Shown: positions 43,587 through 52,342 of the stretch, in pieces
Position numbering within the stretch: the first letter of the stretch is position 1
Layout: every line of letters begins with the position of its first letter
NCBI RefSeq assembly: GCF_035956715.1
Contig: NZ_CP108381.1
Coordinates: 5,612,001 to 5,676,000 of the forward strand
DNA: 64,000 nt
Direction: 5' to 3'
DNA from: Nocardia sp. NBC_01329
Lineage (GTDB): Bacteria > Actinomycetota > Actinomycetes > Mycobacteriales > Mycobacteriaceae
Notes under the pieces: generated by a model
The model's input: only the letters and a program-made list of their open reading frames with translations
Database searches by the model: none
Told to the model about the DNA's origin: nothing
Program-made: the position numbers and the translations under genes

Positions 43587-45800
43587 TCACCGGGAGCGCT
43601 GTTTGATCCGGGCGGTCAGTTCCTGAACCTGGTCGTACACGCGGCGACGCTCCGACATCTCCTTGCGTACCTTCTTCTCCGCGTACATCACCGTCGTATG
43701 GTCGCGACCGAATGCCTGTCCGATCTTGGGCAGCGACAGATCGGTGAGTTCGCGGCACAGATACATCGCGATCTGCCTGGCCTGGGCCAGCGGACGGGCC
43801 TTACCCGGGCCGGTGAGTTCGTCCATCGAGGTATTGAAGTACTCCGCCGTGACACCCATGATCGTGGACGCGGTGACGTCCACATCGTGTGATTCGGGCA
43901 TCAGATCGCGCAGGACCACCTCGGCCAGCGACTGATCCAGCGGCTGCCCGTTCAACGACGCGAAAGCGGTGACCCGGATCAGCGCACCCTCGAGCTCGCG
44001 GATATTGCGCTCCACCCGGCTGGCGATCAGCTCCAGGACGTCGTGCGGGACATCGAGCCGGTCCATGCGGGCTTTCTTACGCAAGATCGCGATCCGTGTC
44101 TCCAGCTCCGGTGGCTGCACATCGGTGATCAGGCCCCATTCGAACCGCGTGCGCAGCCGCTCCTCCAGCGTGGCCAGCTGCCGGGGCGGCCGATCCGAGG
44201 ACACCACGATCTGTTTGTTCGCGTTGTGCAGGGTGTTGAAGGTGTGGAAGAACTCCTCCTGGATGCCTTCTTTGCCCTCGATGAACTGGATATCGTCCAC
44301 CAGCAGGATGTCGGTCTCCCGGTAGCGGCGTTTGAACGCCACCTTGCGGTCGTCACGCAGGCTGTTGATGAAGTCGTTGGTGAATTCCTCGGTGGAGACG
44401 TATTTGACCCGCATACCCGGGAAGAGCCGTTGGGCGTAGTGACCGGCGGCATGCAGCAGGTGGGTTTTGCCCAGCCCCGAGGCACCCCATACGAACAGCG
44501 GGTTGTAGGCGCGGGCCGGAGCTTCGGCGATGGCGACAGCGGCCGCGTGCGCGAACCGGTTGGACGCGCCGATGACGAACGTTTCGAAGGTGTACTTGGC
44601 GTTCAGACTCGCCGCCGGTCTCGCCGTATCACCTGCGTCAGGTGATTTCGCGAAGAAGGTGGGCCAGGAATCCCGGGCATTCACCACCTTCTCGTCTTCG
44701 TGGTGCACATCGGGTTCGGGGTCGACCCCCGGATCACGAACGCTCTCGCGGAGGCTGTCGCGATCGGTATCGCGGATCCCCTCCCGTGCTCCGATATCGC
44801 CGGGAGCGATATCGGGCGCGAACAGCGTTTCCTGCGCAGGGCGGTCGGCGCGCCGTGGCGGCAGAATCGGTTCGCGTTCAGGTGCGATGTCCCGCGAAGG
44901 TGGCGCACCGCGCTCGTGTCCGTTGGCCGCCGGGTCCGCGATATCGCCGCGGGCGCCCCCGTAGGTATCGCGGTACTCCGCGGGCGGATACTGCCGGTCC
45001 CGGTCGTAGCCGTTGTCCCGGGGATATTCCGGGACCGGCGCGTACTCGCGCGGGTAGGAACGCGGGTACGGCTCGCGGCCCGGTTCCTCGGTCCCCCTGG
45101 AATTCACAGGTTCGGACGGAAAATCCCCGCCGTGCGGCAGTTCGGGCAGAGGCGGCCGGCCGGTCGGCTCGCCCCCGATCGGTTCGGTATTGCGCGAGAG
45201 CGGATTGAGGGGTAGCTCACCGGTGAGCGGCAGTTCGGCTTCGTGCGAGAAACCGTGCCGCGGGAAACGCGGCTCACTCGGAGTGCGCGGGAATCCCGGG
45301 TCCGGCTCATATCCGCGAGCGGGGAACTCACCCCCCTCGGAGTCGCGTCCGCCCTCGGCCGGCCAGGTGGATCCGCTCGGCCCGGTCGCGGGGTACACGG
45401 CGGGTGCCGGACCGGGTCGCGGGGTTCCGAAGTGTTCGGGCCGGGTCGCGACCGGTTCCGGTCGGCTGGTCATCCGCGCGTGCCGGGCGGGCGCGTTGTC
45501 GGCACCGGCGGGCAGCGGTGCGGCGATCCGGACCCCGAGACCCTCCACCTGCGGCCCGAGGCGCCGGCCGAGCGACCGGAGAATGGGTTCGCGCAGGTCA
45601 CGTTCGATGGCTTCCTGGGCGAGTGAGGACGGAACCGAGAGCAGCGCGAATCCCTGAACGACCATCAACGGTTTGACCAGTTTGAGCCAGGCCTGCTGAG
45701 CTCGGGTCACCGCGCCGATGGCACCGTCGGGCGAACCGGTGGTCAACTCCGCGACCACCTCCGGCCACACGGTGGCCAGTACGTTCTGCTCGTCGTCCAT
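43587..45800 (-). CDS. dnaA: Chromosomal replication initiator DnaA
   Basis: 737 residues from ATG 45800 (MDDEQNVLATVWPEVVAELT), with GGGAGG seven bases before it. Domain I covers about 1-95, a very long Pro/Arg/Glu-rich domain II about 96-400, the AAA+ domain III has Walker A GASGLGKT (439-446), Walker B ILLVDDIQF and the FNTLHNANKQIVVSSDRPP sensor region, and domain IV ends with FGRDHTTVMYAEKKVR, the DnaA-box-binding signature. Most length above the 507-residue Mtb DnaA is in the linker. It binds the oriC boxes and loads the helicase; a box upstream suggests autoregulation. Confidence 0.98.
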   Translation of the reverse strand: MDDEQNVLATVWPEVVAELTTGSPDGAIGAVTRAQQAWLKLVKPLMVVQGFALLSVPSSLAQEAIERDLREPILRSLGRRLGPQVEGLGVRIAAPLPAGADNAPARHARMTSRPEPVATRPEHFGTPRPGPAPAVYPATGPSGSTWPAEGGRDSEGGEFPARGYEPDPGFPRTPSEPRFPRHGFSHEAELPLTGELPLNPLSRNTEPIGGEPTGRPPLPELPHGGDFPSEPVNSRGTEEPGREPYPRSYPREYAPVPEYPRDNGYDRDRQYPPAEYRDTYGGARGDIADPAANGHERGAPPSRDIAPEREPILPPRRADRPAQETLFAPDIAPGDIGAREGIRDTDRDSLRESVRDPGVDPEPDVHHEDEKVVNARDSWPTFFAKSPDAGDTARPAASLNAKYTFETFVIGASNRFAHAAAVAIAEAPARAYNPLFVWGASGLGKTHLLHAAGHYAQRLFPGMRVKYVSTEEFTNDFINSLRDDRKVAFKRRYRETDILLVDDIQFIEGKEGIQEEFFHTFNTLHNANKQIVVSSDRPPRQLATLEERLRTRFEWGLITDVQPPELETRIAILRKKARMDRLDVPHDVLELIASRVERNIRELEGALIRVTAFASLNGQPLDQSLAEVVLRDLMPESHDVDVTASTIMGVTAEYFNTSMDELTGPGKARPLAQARQIAMYLCRELTDLSLPKIGQAFGRDHTTVMYAEKKVRKEMSERRRVYDQVQELTARIKQRSR

Positions 45801-46025
45801 CCAGTGTCCTCCCCGGGAGTCGGTTGCTCGGCGCAGACGTCCGGGGCTCACGGTGCGTCTACTGTACTGGTTCGTCCCAGTGACACCGCTGACGTCCGCT
45901 CCACCGCTCAGCCGTATCTCATGGATACGGTGCCCGGGGACGCTGCCCGGAGTCCCCGATCTCCCGGCTTCGGCGTGGCACCTTCGGCCCTACGAATATG
46001 CCATTCACAGGGTATTTCCACACAA

Positions 46026-46034
46026 TTATCCACA
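46026..46034. promoter_or_regulatory. DnaA box upstream of dnaA
   Basis: TTATCCACA, perfect, about 226 bp upstream of the dnaA start; consistent with autorepression of dnaA. Confidence 0.75.
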
Positions 46035-46198
46035 GATGGGGACAATCTCAGCGGACCAGCACTGCGGTCCCGCGCTGCGCGCGGGTCGGTGTCCAGCGCC
46101 CGACCTGCATCCCTCTACGCCATCACGATCGCACGGTGACGATCGCCACCGCCGGGCGGGTGCCGGGTTGCCGGCGGGACGCCGCAACGGGGGCGAGT

Positions 46199-46227
46199 TT
46201 GACCCGGTAGAACTGGATAAGTACCCT
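46199..46227 (+). promoter_or_regulatory. rpmH promoter
   Basis: TTGACC (46199-46204), 17-bp spacer, TACCCT (46222-46227): a housekeeping sigma-type promoter 137 bp before rpmH. Confidence 0.6.
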
Positions 46228-46363
46228 CGTACAGTCACCCCCCGGCGTGGTGACAGTTCTGTGCTGACCGTTCGCCAGGACCGCGGCGCCGGGCAGACAT
46301 CGCCAGAATCACCGAAAAGCTTCGGGTGCCGAAGGGTATCCACCAATTCGAGGAGTGTTGACC

Positions 46364-46507
46364 GTGGCCAAGGGCAAGCGGACGTTCCAGCCGAACAACC
46401 GTCGTCGGGCGCGCGTCCACGGTTTCCGTCTCCGGATGCGGACCCGTGCGGGCCGCGCCATCGTCACCGCGCGCCGCCGTAAGGGCCGCGGCACGCTCAC
46501 CGCCTGA
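46364..46507 (+). CDS. rpmH: 50S ribosomal protein L34
   Basis: 47 residues starting at GTG 46364 (MAKGKRTFQPNNRRRARVHG) with AGGAG upstream. The KGKRTFQPNNRRRARVHGFR block and a very basic tail (RRRKGRGTL) are the L34 pattern. An in-frame GTG three codons earlier (46355) is an alternative start. First gene of the rpmH-rnpA-yidD-yidC-jag operon. The small size keeps it out of many ORF scans. Confidence 0.96.
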   Translation: MAKGKRTFQPNNRRRARVHGFRLRMRTRAGRAIVTARRRKGRGTLTA

Positions 46508-46612
46508 TTCCCCGTCGAATTCGGTGTCCGATGCCGGGTCCGCCGAACCCCGTGACCCACGTTGCCGGTAGTTGTACCGCAGCGGCGGCTTCGATGCGCC
46601 CCGGACGTCCGG

Positions 46613-47017
46613 GTGCTTCCTGAGCCGCGCCGGCTGCACGATCGTGCCGATTTCTCCAGAACGGTACGACGCGGCCGGCGTGCGGGTAAAGGGAACCTGG
46701 TCGTCCATGCTCTGGCCGATCAGGTGGAGCCGGCAGTGCCTGATGTGCCGGTTCGTTTCGGCGGTCCGCGTTTCGGGCTGATCGTCAGCAAGGCGGTGGG
46801 AAATGCGGTTGTACGACACCGCGTGGCCCGCCGCCTGCGTCATATCTGTGCAGAACTGACCGCCGAGATCCCCGCCGAGGTGGATATCGTGATCCGCGCG
46901 CTTCCCGGCGCCGCTACCGCCGACAGCGATGAGTTGCGTCGCCAACTGGTGAGCGGATTGCGCAAGCTCGGTGCCCTATCGGCTGTGACGGTATCCGGCC
47001 GGGGTATTTCGCGATGA
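46613..47017 (+). CDS. rnpA: Ribonuclease P protein component
   Basis: 134 residues from GTG 46613 (VLPEPRRLHDRADFSRTVRR); the frame extends to a TTG at 46562, but the RnpA-like start is here. RRLHDRADFSRTVRRGRRAG and the RNR-type motif KAVGNAVVRHRVARRLRHI are diagnostic. It binds RNase P RNA to mature tRNA 5' ends. The stop overlaps the yidD start. Confidence 0.95.
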   Translation: MLPEPRRLHDRADFSRTVRRGRRAGKGNLVVHALADQVEPAVPDVPVRFGGPRFGLIVSKAVGNAVVRHRVARRLRHICAELTAEIPAEVDIVIRALPGAATADSDELRRQLVSGLRKLGALSAVTVSGRGISR

Positions 47018-47361
47018 GTCCCCCGAGTACGCGAGTAGCGACCATTCGGCGGTGGCCGGCGAATATTCTGATCTTTCTGATCGAGCTGTACCGGACCTAC
47101 GTCTCCCCGACCCGCATGCCCGTGTGCCGGTTCACTCCCACCTGCAGTGAGTACGCGGTTACCGCGCTGCGTACCCGCGGGCTGGTGTTCGGTCTCGGAC
47201 TGACGGCCGTGCGACTGGCCAAATGCGCACCCTGGCACCCTGGTGGATGGGATCCCGTACCGGAGCGGCGGCGCAGCGTCAGCCACGACGATCCGCGGAC
47301 CGAAGCTTGTAAGGGATCACCGCATGCGGTGATCGGTGACACTACCGACGGGAGTGCATAG
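47014..47361 (+). CDS. yidD: YidD: membrane protein insertion efficiency factor
   Basis: 115 residues starting at ATG 47014 overlapping rnpA by ATGA. IELYRTYVSPTRMPVCRFTP TCS-EYA and CAPWHPGGWDPVP contain the conserved Cys and the CRF-PTCS-Y-A signature of YidD. It assists YidC-dependent insertion at the membrane. The C-terminal tail of about 30 residues is variable. Confidence 0.93.
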   Translation: MSPPSTRVATIRRWPANILIFLIELYRTYVSPTRMPVCRFTPTCSEYAVTALRTRGLVFGLGLTAVRLAKCAPWHPGGWDPVPERRRSVSHDDPRTEACKGSPHAVIGDTTDGSA

Positions 47362-47365
47362 AGCC

Positions 47366-48469
47366 GTGCTCGATTTCATCTATTATCCGGTGTCCTGGAT
47401 CCTCTGGTTCTGGCACCGGGTCTTCGGCTTCGCCTTCGGGGCGGACAACGGCCTTTCCTGGGCCCTGGCCGTGGTGTTCCTGGTCTTCACGCTGCGATTG
47501 GTGCTCTACAAACCGTTCGTGAAACAGGTGCGTACCACAAAGCAGATGCAGGAACTGCAGCCGCAGATCAAGGAGCTGCAGAAGAAGTACAAGAACGATC
47601 GCCAGAAGATGGCGACCGAGATGCAGAAGCTGCAGAAGGACCACGGCTTCAACCCGCTCATGGGCTGTCTGCCGATCCTCGCCCAAGTTCCGGTGTTCCT
47701 CGGTTTGTTCCATGTGCTGCGGTCGTTCAACCGGACCGGCCACGGGTTCGGCCAGATCGGTATGGACCCCTACACCAACGCGCACACTCCGAACTACGTC
47801 TTCAACGCCGACGATGTGCAATCGTTCCTGAGTGCCCGTATCTTCGGTGCTCCGATCTCGGCATTCATCACGGCTCCGGCCGACGAACTCCTCGCGTTCG
47901 CCGACTACGGTGGTATCCCGAGCAAGGTGAGTATTGCCGCGGTTGCCATTCCGCTGATGATCATCGCCGCCATCGCCACTCATTTCAATGCGCGCGCTTC
48001 GGTCGCCCGGCAGAGCGCCGAGGCTGCGGCCAACCCGCAGGCTGCGCTCATGAACAAGCTGGCGCTGTGGGTTTTCCCATTCGGTGTGCTCGTCGGCGGT
48101 CCGTTCCTGCCGATCGCGATCTTGCTCTACTGGGTCTCCAACAACATCTGGACCTACGGCCAGCAGCACCTCGTCTTCGGCCGGATGGCGAAAGAAGAGG
48201 AAGCCAAGCTCGCGGCCAAACGGGAGAAACAGGCCCAGAACGCGCCGAAGCCCGGAGTCAAACCCGTCGATACCAAGAAGAAGACTGTGAAAGCGGACGG
48301 TGACGCGGACTCCGATTCGGCGGATGCCGGCACAGCGGAGAGCAATGGATCGACACCGGCGAAGCCGGCGGCCAAGGCAGGCGGAAAGCAGCAGCCGGGT
48401 CAGCGGCGACCGAGCGGCCAGAAGCGATCGGGCGGTCGCGGCCGTGCCAATCAGAAGCGTCGGCGCTGA
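47366..48469 (+). CDS. yidC: Membrane protein insertase YidC
   Basis: 367 residues from GTG 47366 (VLDFIYYPVSWILWFWHRVF); an in-frame GTG at 47336 has no ribosome site. Five membrane segments, with the hydrophilic-groove Arg in FTLRLVLYKPFVKQVR, the coiled region MQELQPQIKELQKKYKNDRQ, CLPILAQVPVFLGLFHVL and a basic C-terminal tail of about 70 residues. It inserts membrane proteins alone or with SecYEG. Confidence 0.96.
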   Translation: MLDFIYYPVSWILWFWHRVFGFAFGADNGLSWALAVVFLVFTLRLVLYKPFVKQVRTTKQMQELQPQIKELQKKYKNDRQKMATEMQKLQKDHGFNPLMGCLPILAQVPVFLGLFHVLRSFNRTGHGFGQIGMDPYTNAHTPNYVFNADDVQSFLSARIFGAPISAFITAPADELLAFADYGGIPSKVSIAAVAIPLMIIAAIATHFNARASVARQSAEAAANPQAALMNKLALWVFPFGVLVGGPFLPIAILLYWVSNNIWTYGQQHLVFGRMAKEEEAKLAAKREKQAQNAPKPGVKPVDTKKKTVKADGDADSDSADAGTAESNGSTPAKPAAKAGGKQQPGQRRPSGQKRSGGRGRANQKRRR

Positions 48470-48546
48470 GCCACTCCCCCCAGACCCCTTGTGATCGTGA
48501 TTCCGGCCGGGGCGGCCGGGGTCCGGCGAGCAGATAGAGGAAACAG

Positions 48547-49092
48547 ATGACTCTCGAGACCGAAGGCGGGGACGCCACCGTATCCACGACCGTCGTGGAG
48601 GCCGAGTCCGATGATGCGGTGAGTGACGCCGAAGAGGCGCTTATCGAAGAAGGTGAGATCGCGGCCGATTACCTCGAGCAGTTGCTCGATGTACTCGATT
48701 TCGACGGTGATATCGATCTCGACGTCGAGGGCGACCGCGCCGTGGTGAGCATCGACGGCGGTAAAGATCTGACGAAACTGGTCGGCCACAGCGGTGAGAT
48801 CCTCGACGCACTCCAGGAACTCACTCGGCTGGCTGTCCAGCAGTCGACCGGTATCCGTAGTCGTCTCATGCTGGACGTGGCGGGCTGGCGTGCCAAGCGC
48901 CGAGCGGATCTGAGCGAACTCGGCGCCGCGGCCGCGCAGCGTGTCCTCCAGTCCGGCGCTCCCGAAGAACTCGCCCCCATGACCCCCTTCGAGCGCAAGA
49001 TCGTGCACGACGCGGTCGCCTCGATCGACGGCGTTGCGAGCGAAAGCGAAGGCGTCGAGCCGAATCGCCGGGTGGTCGTCGTACCGGAGTGA
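48547..49092 (+). CDS. jag: Jag/KhpB-type KH-R3H RNA-binding protein
   Basis: 181 residues. An acidic N terminus (to about 35) replaces the Jag-N domain found in Firmicutes; the KH-like part (about 38-110) has VSIDGGKDLTKLVGHSGEIL and the R3H part (about 115-165) has MTPFERKIVHDAVASIDGV. It binds RNA and is the usual partner gene of yidC. Last gene of the rpmH operon, followed by a strong hairpin. Confidence 0.94.
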   Translation: MTLETEGGDATVSTTVVEAESDDAVSDAEEALIEEGEIAADYLEQLLDVLDFDGDIDLDVEGDRAVVSIDGGKDLTKLVGHSGEILDALQELTRLAVQQSTGIRSRLMLDVAGWRAKRRADLSELGAAAAQRVLQSGAPEELAPMTPFERKIVHDAVASIDGVASESEGVEPNRRVVVVPE

Positions 49093-49130
49093 GGTCGTCG
49101 GCCCGTGCGTCAGCCGGGTGCCGAGTGGCC

Positions 49131-49166
49131 GGAGGAGGCCCGGGTCCACGGACCCGGGCCTCCTCC
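49131..49166 (+). terminator. Strong hairpin terminator after jag
   Basis: GGAGGAGGCCCGGGTCC (49131-49147) is exactly complementary to 49150-49166: a 17-bp stem with a minimal loop, 38 bp after jag. Confidence 0.85.
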
Positions 49167-49266
49167 GTATCCGGTGCCCGGGACAGCATCGTCACGCCGC
49201 GGCTACGGTTGAAAGTCGATAGCGGATGTTTCCATTTCAGGTAGATCGGCACGACCACAGAGAAAG

Positions 49267-50013
49267 GTGTTTCACGTGAAACCAGATCTCGGCGATTCGG
49301 AGGCCGGACCACCGGAATCGCTGCCACCGGCCGAGGCGGGAATCGTCTTCGGTGATCGGTTGGAGTTGGCACGTGATTACTGGACTGCTCTCGCCACCGC
49401 CGGGGTGGAACGCGGACTGATCGGACCGCGAGAGGTTCCACGGCTCTGGGAGCGGCATATCCTCAACTGCGCGGTAGTCGGTGAGTTGATCGGTGAGGGC
49501 GCATCGGTGGTCGATATCGGCAGCGGCGCCGGACTGCCCGGAATCCCGCTCGCATTGGCGCGCCCGGACCTCCGGATCGTTCTCGTCGAACCCCTGCTGC
49601 GGCGGACCGTCTTCTTGAAGGAGTTCATCGATGCCGCCGGGCTCGGGATTACGGTGGTTCGCGGTCGAGCGGAACAACCCGGCGTCGTTCAGGAAGCCGG
49701 CGGGGCGGATGTCGTCACCTCTCGGGCGGTCGCTCCCCTGGCACGTCTGGCCGAGTGGTCGATTCCGCTCCTGCGTGATCACGGGCATATGCTTGCCCTC
49801 AAAGGCTCGAGTGTCGCCGAGGAATTGGAGCGCGATCGCGCCGCAGTGGAGCGAGTCGGCGCCGGCAACTTCTCTGTGCTGGAATGCGGGGCAGGAATAA
49901 TCGCGACGCCCACCATGGTCTTGTCGGCGGAGCGCCTGCGACGCTCGGAGCGTGCGCCGAAGAAATCCGCCAGGCGCGTGGCGCGCGCGGAGCGCCGGGT
50001 CGGTCGCAGGTAA
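49267..50013 (+). CDS. rsmG: 16S rRNA (guanine-N7)-methyltransferase RsmG
   Basis: 248 residues from GTG 49267; GTG 49276 (three codons later, better placed to AAAGG) is an alternative. The SAM-binding segment VVDIGSGAGLPGIPLALARP with LVEPLLRRTVFLKEF and the VTSRAVAPLARLAEW block are typical. It methylates G527 (E. coli numbering) of 16S rRNA; loss gives low-level streptomycin resistance. The parS site at 49268-49283 lies across the first codons. Confidence 0.95.
   Translation: MFHVKPDLGDSEAGPPESLPPAEAGIVFGDRLELARDYWTALATAGVERGLIGPREVPRLWERHILNCAVVGELIGEGASVVDIGSGAGLPGIPLALARPDLRIVLVEPLLRRTVFLKEFIDAAGLGITVVRGRAEQPGVVQEAGGADVVTSRAVAPLARLAEWSIPLLRDHGHMLALKGSSVAEELERDRAAVERVGAGNFSVLECGAGIIATPTMVLSAERLRRSERAPKKSARRVARAERRVGRR
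49268..49283. promoter_or_regulatory. parS: parS site overlapping the rsmG start
   Basis: TGTTTCACGTGAAACC matches the 16-bp consensus at 15 positions and contains the full 14-bp palindrome GTTTCACGTGAAAC. About 6.6 kb from oriC, it is the best match in the window. Confidence 0.9.
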
Positions 50014-50048
50014 CAGTAGCCACTCCCCAGCTCGGTGCGGCAAGCGAA

Positions 50049-50064
50049 TGTTTCACGGGAAACA
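50049..50064. promoter_or_regulatory. parS: parS site within a long inverted repeat
   Basis: TGTTTCACGGGAAACA, one mismatch to consensus (T to G in the core), sits at the centre of a perfect 16-bp inverted repeat (50039-50054 with 50059-50074, centre ACGG), just after rsmG. Confidence 0.8.
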
Positions 50065-50100
50065 TTCGCTTGCCCCCTGGTCGAGGTTCGGCGATCCTCT

Positions 50101-50460
50101 GTCCCGGAGTCCCGGAGTCCCGGAGTCCCGGAGTCCCGGAGTCCCGGAGTCCCGGAGTCCCGGAGTCCCGGAGTCCCGGAGTCCCGGAGTCCCGGAGTCC
50201 CGGAGTCCCGGAGTCCCGGAGTCCCGGAGTCCCGGAGTCCCGGAGTCCCGGAGTCCCGGAGTCCCGGAGTCCCGGAGTCCCGGAGTCCCGGAGTCCCGGA
50301 GTCCCGGAGTCCCGGAGTCCCGGAGTCCCGGAGTCCCGGAGTCCCGGAGTCCCGGAGTCCCGGAGTCCCGGAGTCCCGGAGTCCCGGAGTCCCGGAGTCC
50401 CGGAGTCCCGGAGTCCCGGAGTCCCGGAGTCCCGGAGTCCCGGAGTCCCGGAGTCCCGGA
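50101..50460. repeat. 45 perfect tandem copies of an 8-bp unit
   Basis: GTCCCGGA is repeated 45 times without a single mismatch (360 bp). Because 8 is not a multiple of 3 and the unit contains no stop in any phase, every frame is open; the resulting Ser/Arg/Pro/Gly/Val ORFs are not proteins. Copy number may be imperfectly assembled. Confidence 0.97.
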
Positions 50461-50950
50461 GTGAATTTCGGCTTGAAGCGGCCTATGCGGCGGACGCATC
50501 TCCCTTGCGAGGACTCTGGTTGTTTTCTACGGGGCTGCGCTGTCCCCGCAACACGCCCTGGTGAATATGTGCTCACCTCCTGGAGGAGCTCGGACAGGTG
50601 CAGATCGGTAGCCGGGGGCGAGAAATACCAGTCCGGTGATGAGCCAGTGCTTCTGCCGGCATGCCGTTTCGGCGAATCGCGGGCTCGACGATGTTTTCTG
50701 TCCGGCTCCTTGATCGGGGAGAAGTCCGGCTGCGCGCTGGGCGTCACCGGAGAAGCTTCGGTGACGTTGGATCCTGTGAACTGTCGATGTGAGGCAGGCC
50801 GATGGCATGCTCGGTGGCAGGGATCGGAGAGTGGTTCTGCCCAGGTGGATCGACGCCGAACATTGCGTTATTGCCGGATCGGTGTCTCGATTCGGGTGTG
50901 CAGGTGCGTGGATGAATTGGAGTTGCCGCAAGCTACGACAGGTAGATGGT

Positions 50951-50966
50951 CACTTCACGTGAAACG
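50951..50966. promoter_or_regulatory. Degenerate parS-like site
   Basis: CACTTCACGTGAAACG keeps the central TTCACGTGAAAC but has four mismatches in the outer bases. Confidence 0.45.
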
Positions 50967-50972
50967 GTCGGC

Positions 50973-51056
50973 GTCGCAATGCGGGGTCGCAATGCCGGGG
51001 TCGCAATGCGGGGTCGCAAGGCGGGGTCGCAAGGCGGGGTCGCAAGGCGGGGTCGA
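50973..51056. repeat. 13-bp tandem repeat (about six units)
   Basis: GTCGCAATGCGGG/GTCGCAAGGCGGG units start at 50973, 50986, 51000, 51013, 51026 and 51039, with one 14-bp step and T/G variation. Confidence 0.85.
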
Positions 51057-52326
51057 TCCCGCTGTCCTCGTGCCGGCGGAATCGGCTCTCTGCCATCCGG
51101 ACAGCCCGTCCCGGCGTTCCGGGGCGGATCGGGTGACTGCAGAGTTCGGCGATCGATGTCGGAGGTCGAGTGGTAGGGCTCGCCGTCCCGGACTCCGATT
51201 CGCCGTGGCGTCGGCTTCACGCCCATCGCGATATTTCAGTGTGCTCCGGATCGGCATTCAGCGTGCGAACCCAGCACTGCGGGAGTCAGAGAATGCGAGA
51301 ACGGCAGTGTCGCATGTTGGCGAACCACTCGGCGCGATCGCTCCTCGACTCCTCCGATACGCCGGGACTTCTTTCTATTCGGATTCGAGCCGGGCAGGAA
51401 GAGTCGCAAGGCCAGAGGTCTCCCGTGGCAGGAATTCGCTGTAACGACTGCGCTCCTCCGTGTTGTCTTGTGCGAAACGTCGAGGGGCGCCGCCCTCTCG
51501 GTATCGGTGCGGGAGTTGGACGCTGTGGGGGACAGCAGAGAAAGCAAGGGGGCGGACGTCGCGAGGTCGGTCGGAGGCGTCAGGCCGGCTATCGGCGGTG
51601 GACCATCTGGCGAGTAGGACCCGCGTGGGTCGGAACAACTCCGAGGGGTCGGTTAGCCAGTCCAGTTCTGTGTTCGACATCTGAGTGGCTGTGCCGGAAA
51701 CGGTGCCACGCCGACACGGCCGACCGAGTCGTGACAGCTTCCGATGATGTGCTGTCGATAGGTACTGGCTACCGGTCCCTGTGTGGATGGAGGATTTCGA
51801 TATTGCGGGGGTTATCCGACGGTCCCGATAGGGCAGTCCGAGGGGCGCGAGCGGTCCGCTATCGCGACGAGAACAGTCAGCCCCGGATCGCCGCCGAGAT
51901 TTGCGCTGGGTGGGCTTGCCCATCCCGGCTGTGGGAATCGCCGGTCGAGGTGACCGGGATCCGCCGTCCACAGGCTGCTTTGAGCGTCTAGCACTGGCGG
52001 GATCGTCTCGGCGAGAGCTTGCTGGGTGGAAGCCCCACCTATCCCCGGGAACGTCACTGTGACAACTAGCTCGTGACCCCAGTAGGAGCAGATGGTGTGA
52101 CGGTCGGCGCGCTGACCGTCGGGCGGGTTGTGTATCGGTCTCTGCGTGCATCCCGAAGCTGCGAACGGGCGGCTGCGGGACGAGCGACATAGTCGATAAC
52201 GGGTGGACGGTGACTGTCGTCGGAACAGGCAGTCGCTCCCCCGGCCGGTGTGGTTTCGTTGCCGACCCCGGCTCGGCGGAGGGTCACCGGTGGGCATTCT
52301 CGCCGCTTTCGGGAGCTGCCCTTCGA

Positions 52327-52342
52327 TGTTTCCCGTGAAACA
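52327..52342. promoter_or_regulatory. parS: parS site within a second long inverted repeat
   Basis: TGTTTCCCGTGAAACA, one mismatch to consensus, centred in perfect 15-bp arms (52318-52332 with 52337-52351, centre CCGT). The flanks differ from those of the site at 50049. Confidence 0.8.

Larger units (their letters stand above)
45801..46363. other. dnaA-rpmH divergent promoter region
   Basis: 563 bp between divergent dnaA and rpmH. It holds a DnaA box (46026-46034), the rpmH promoter (46199-46227) and presumably the dnaA promoter, for which no clear hexamer pair was found. No gene-like ORF. Confidence 0.7.

Noticed and set aside
50101..50460. CRISPR array
   Set aside because: There are no spacers; the unit is 8 bp and contiguous. 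No cas genes are present.
50035..51444. Long ORFs on both strands through the 8-bp repeat
   Set aside because: An 8-bp unit without stops opens all frames; the Ser-Arg-Ser-Pro-Gly-Val-Pro-Glu products are artefacts, and the flanks have no protein-like composition.
51170..51991. 273-residue plus-strand ORF in the parS island
   Set aside because: Rich in Arg, Cys, Trp and Ser with no codon bias and no recognisable domain; start codon context is poor.
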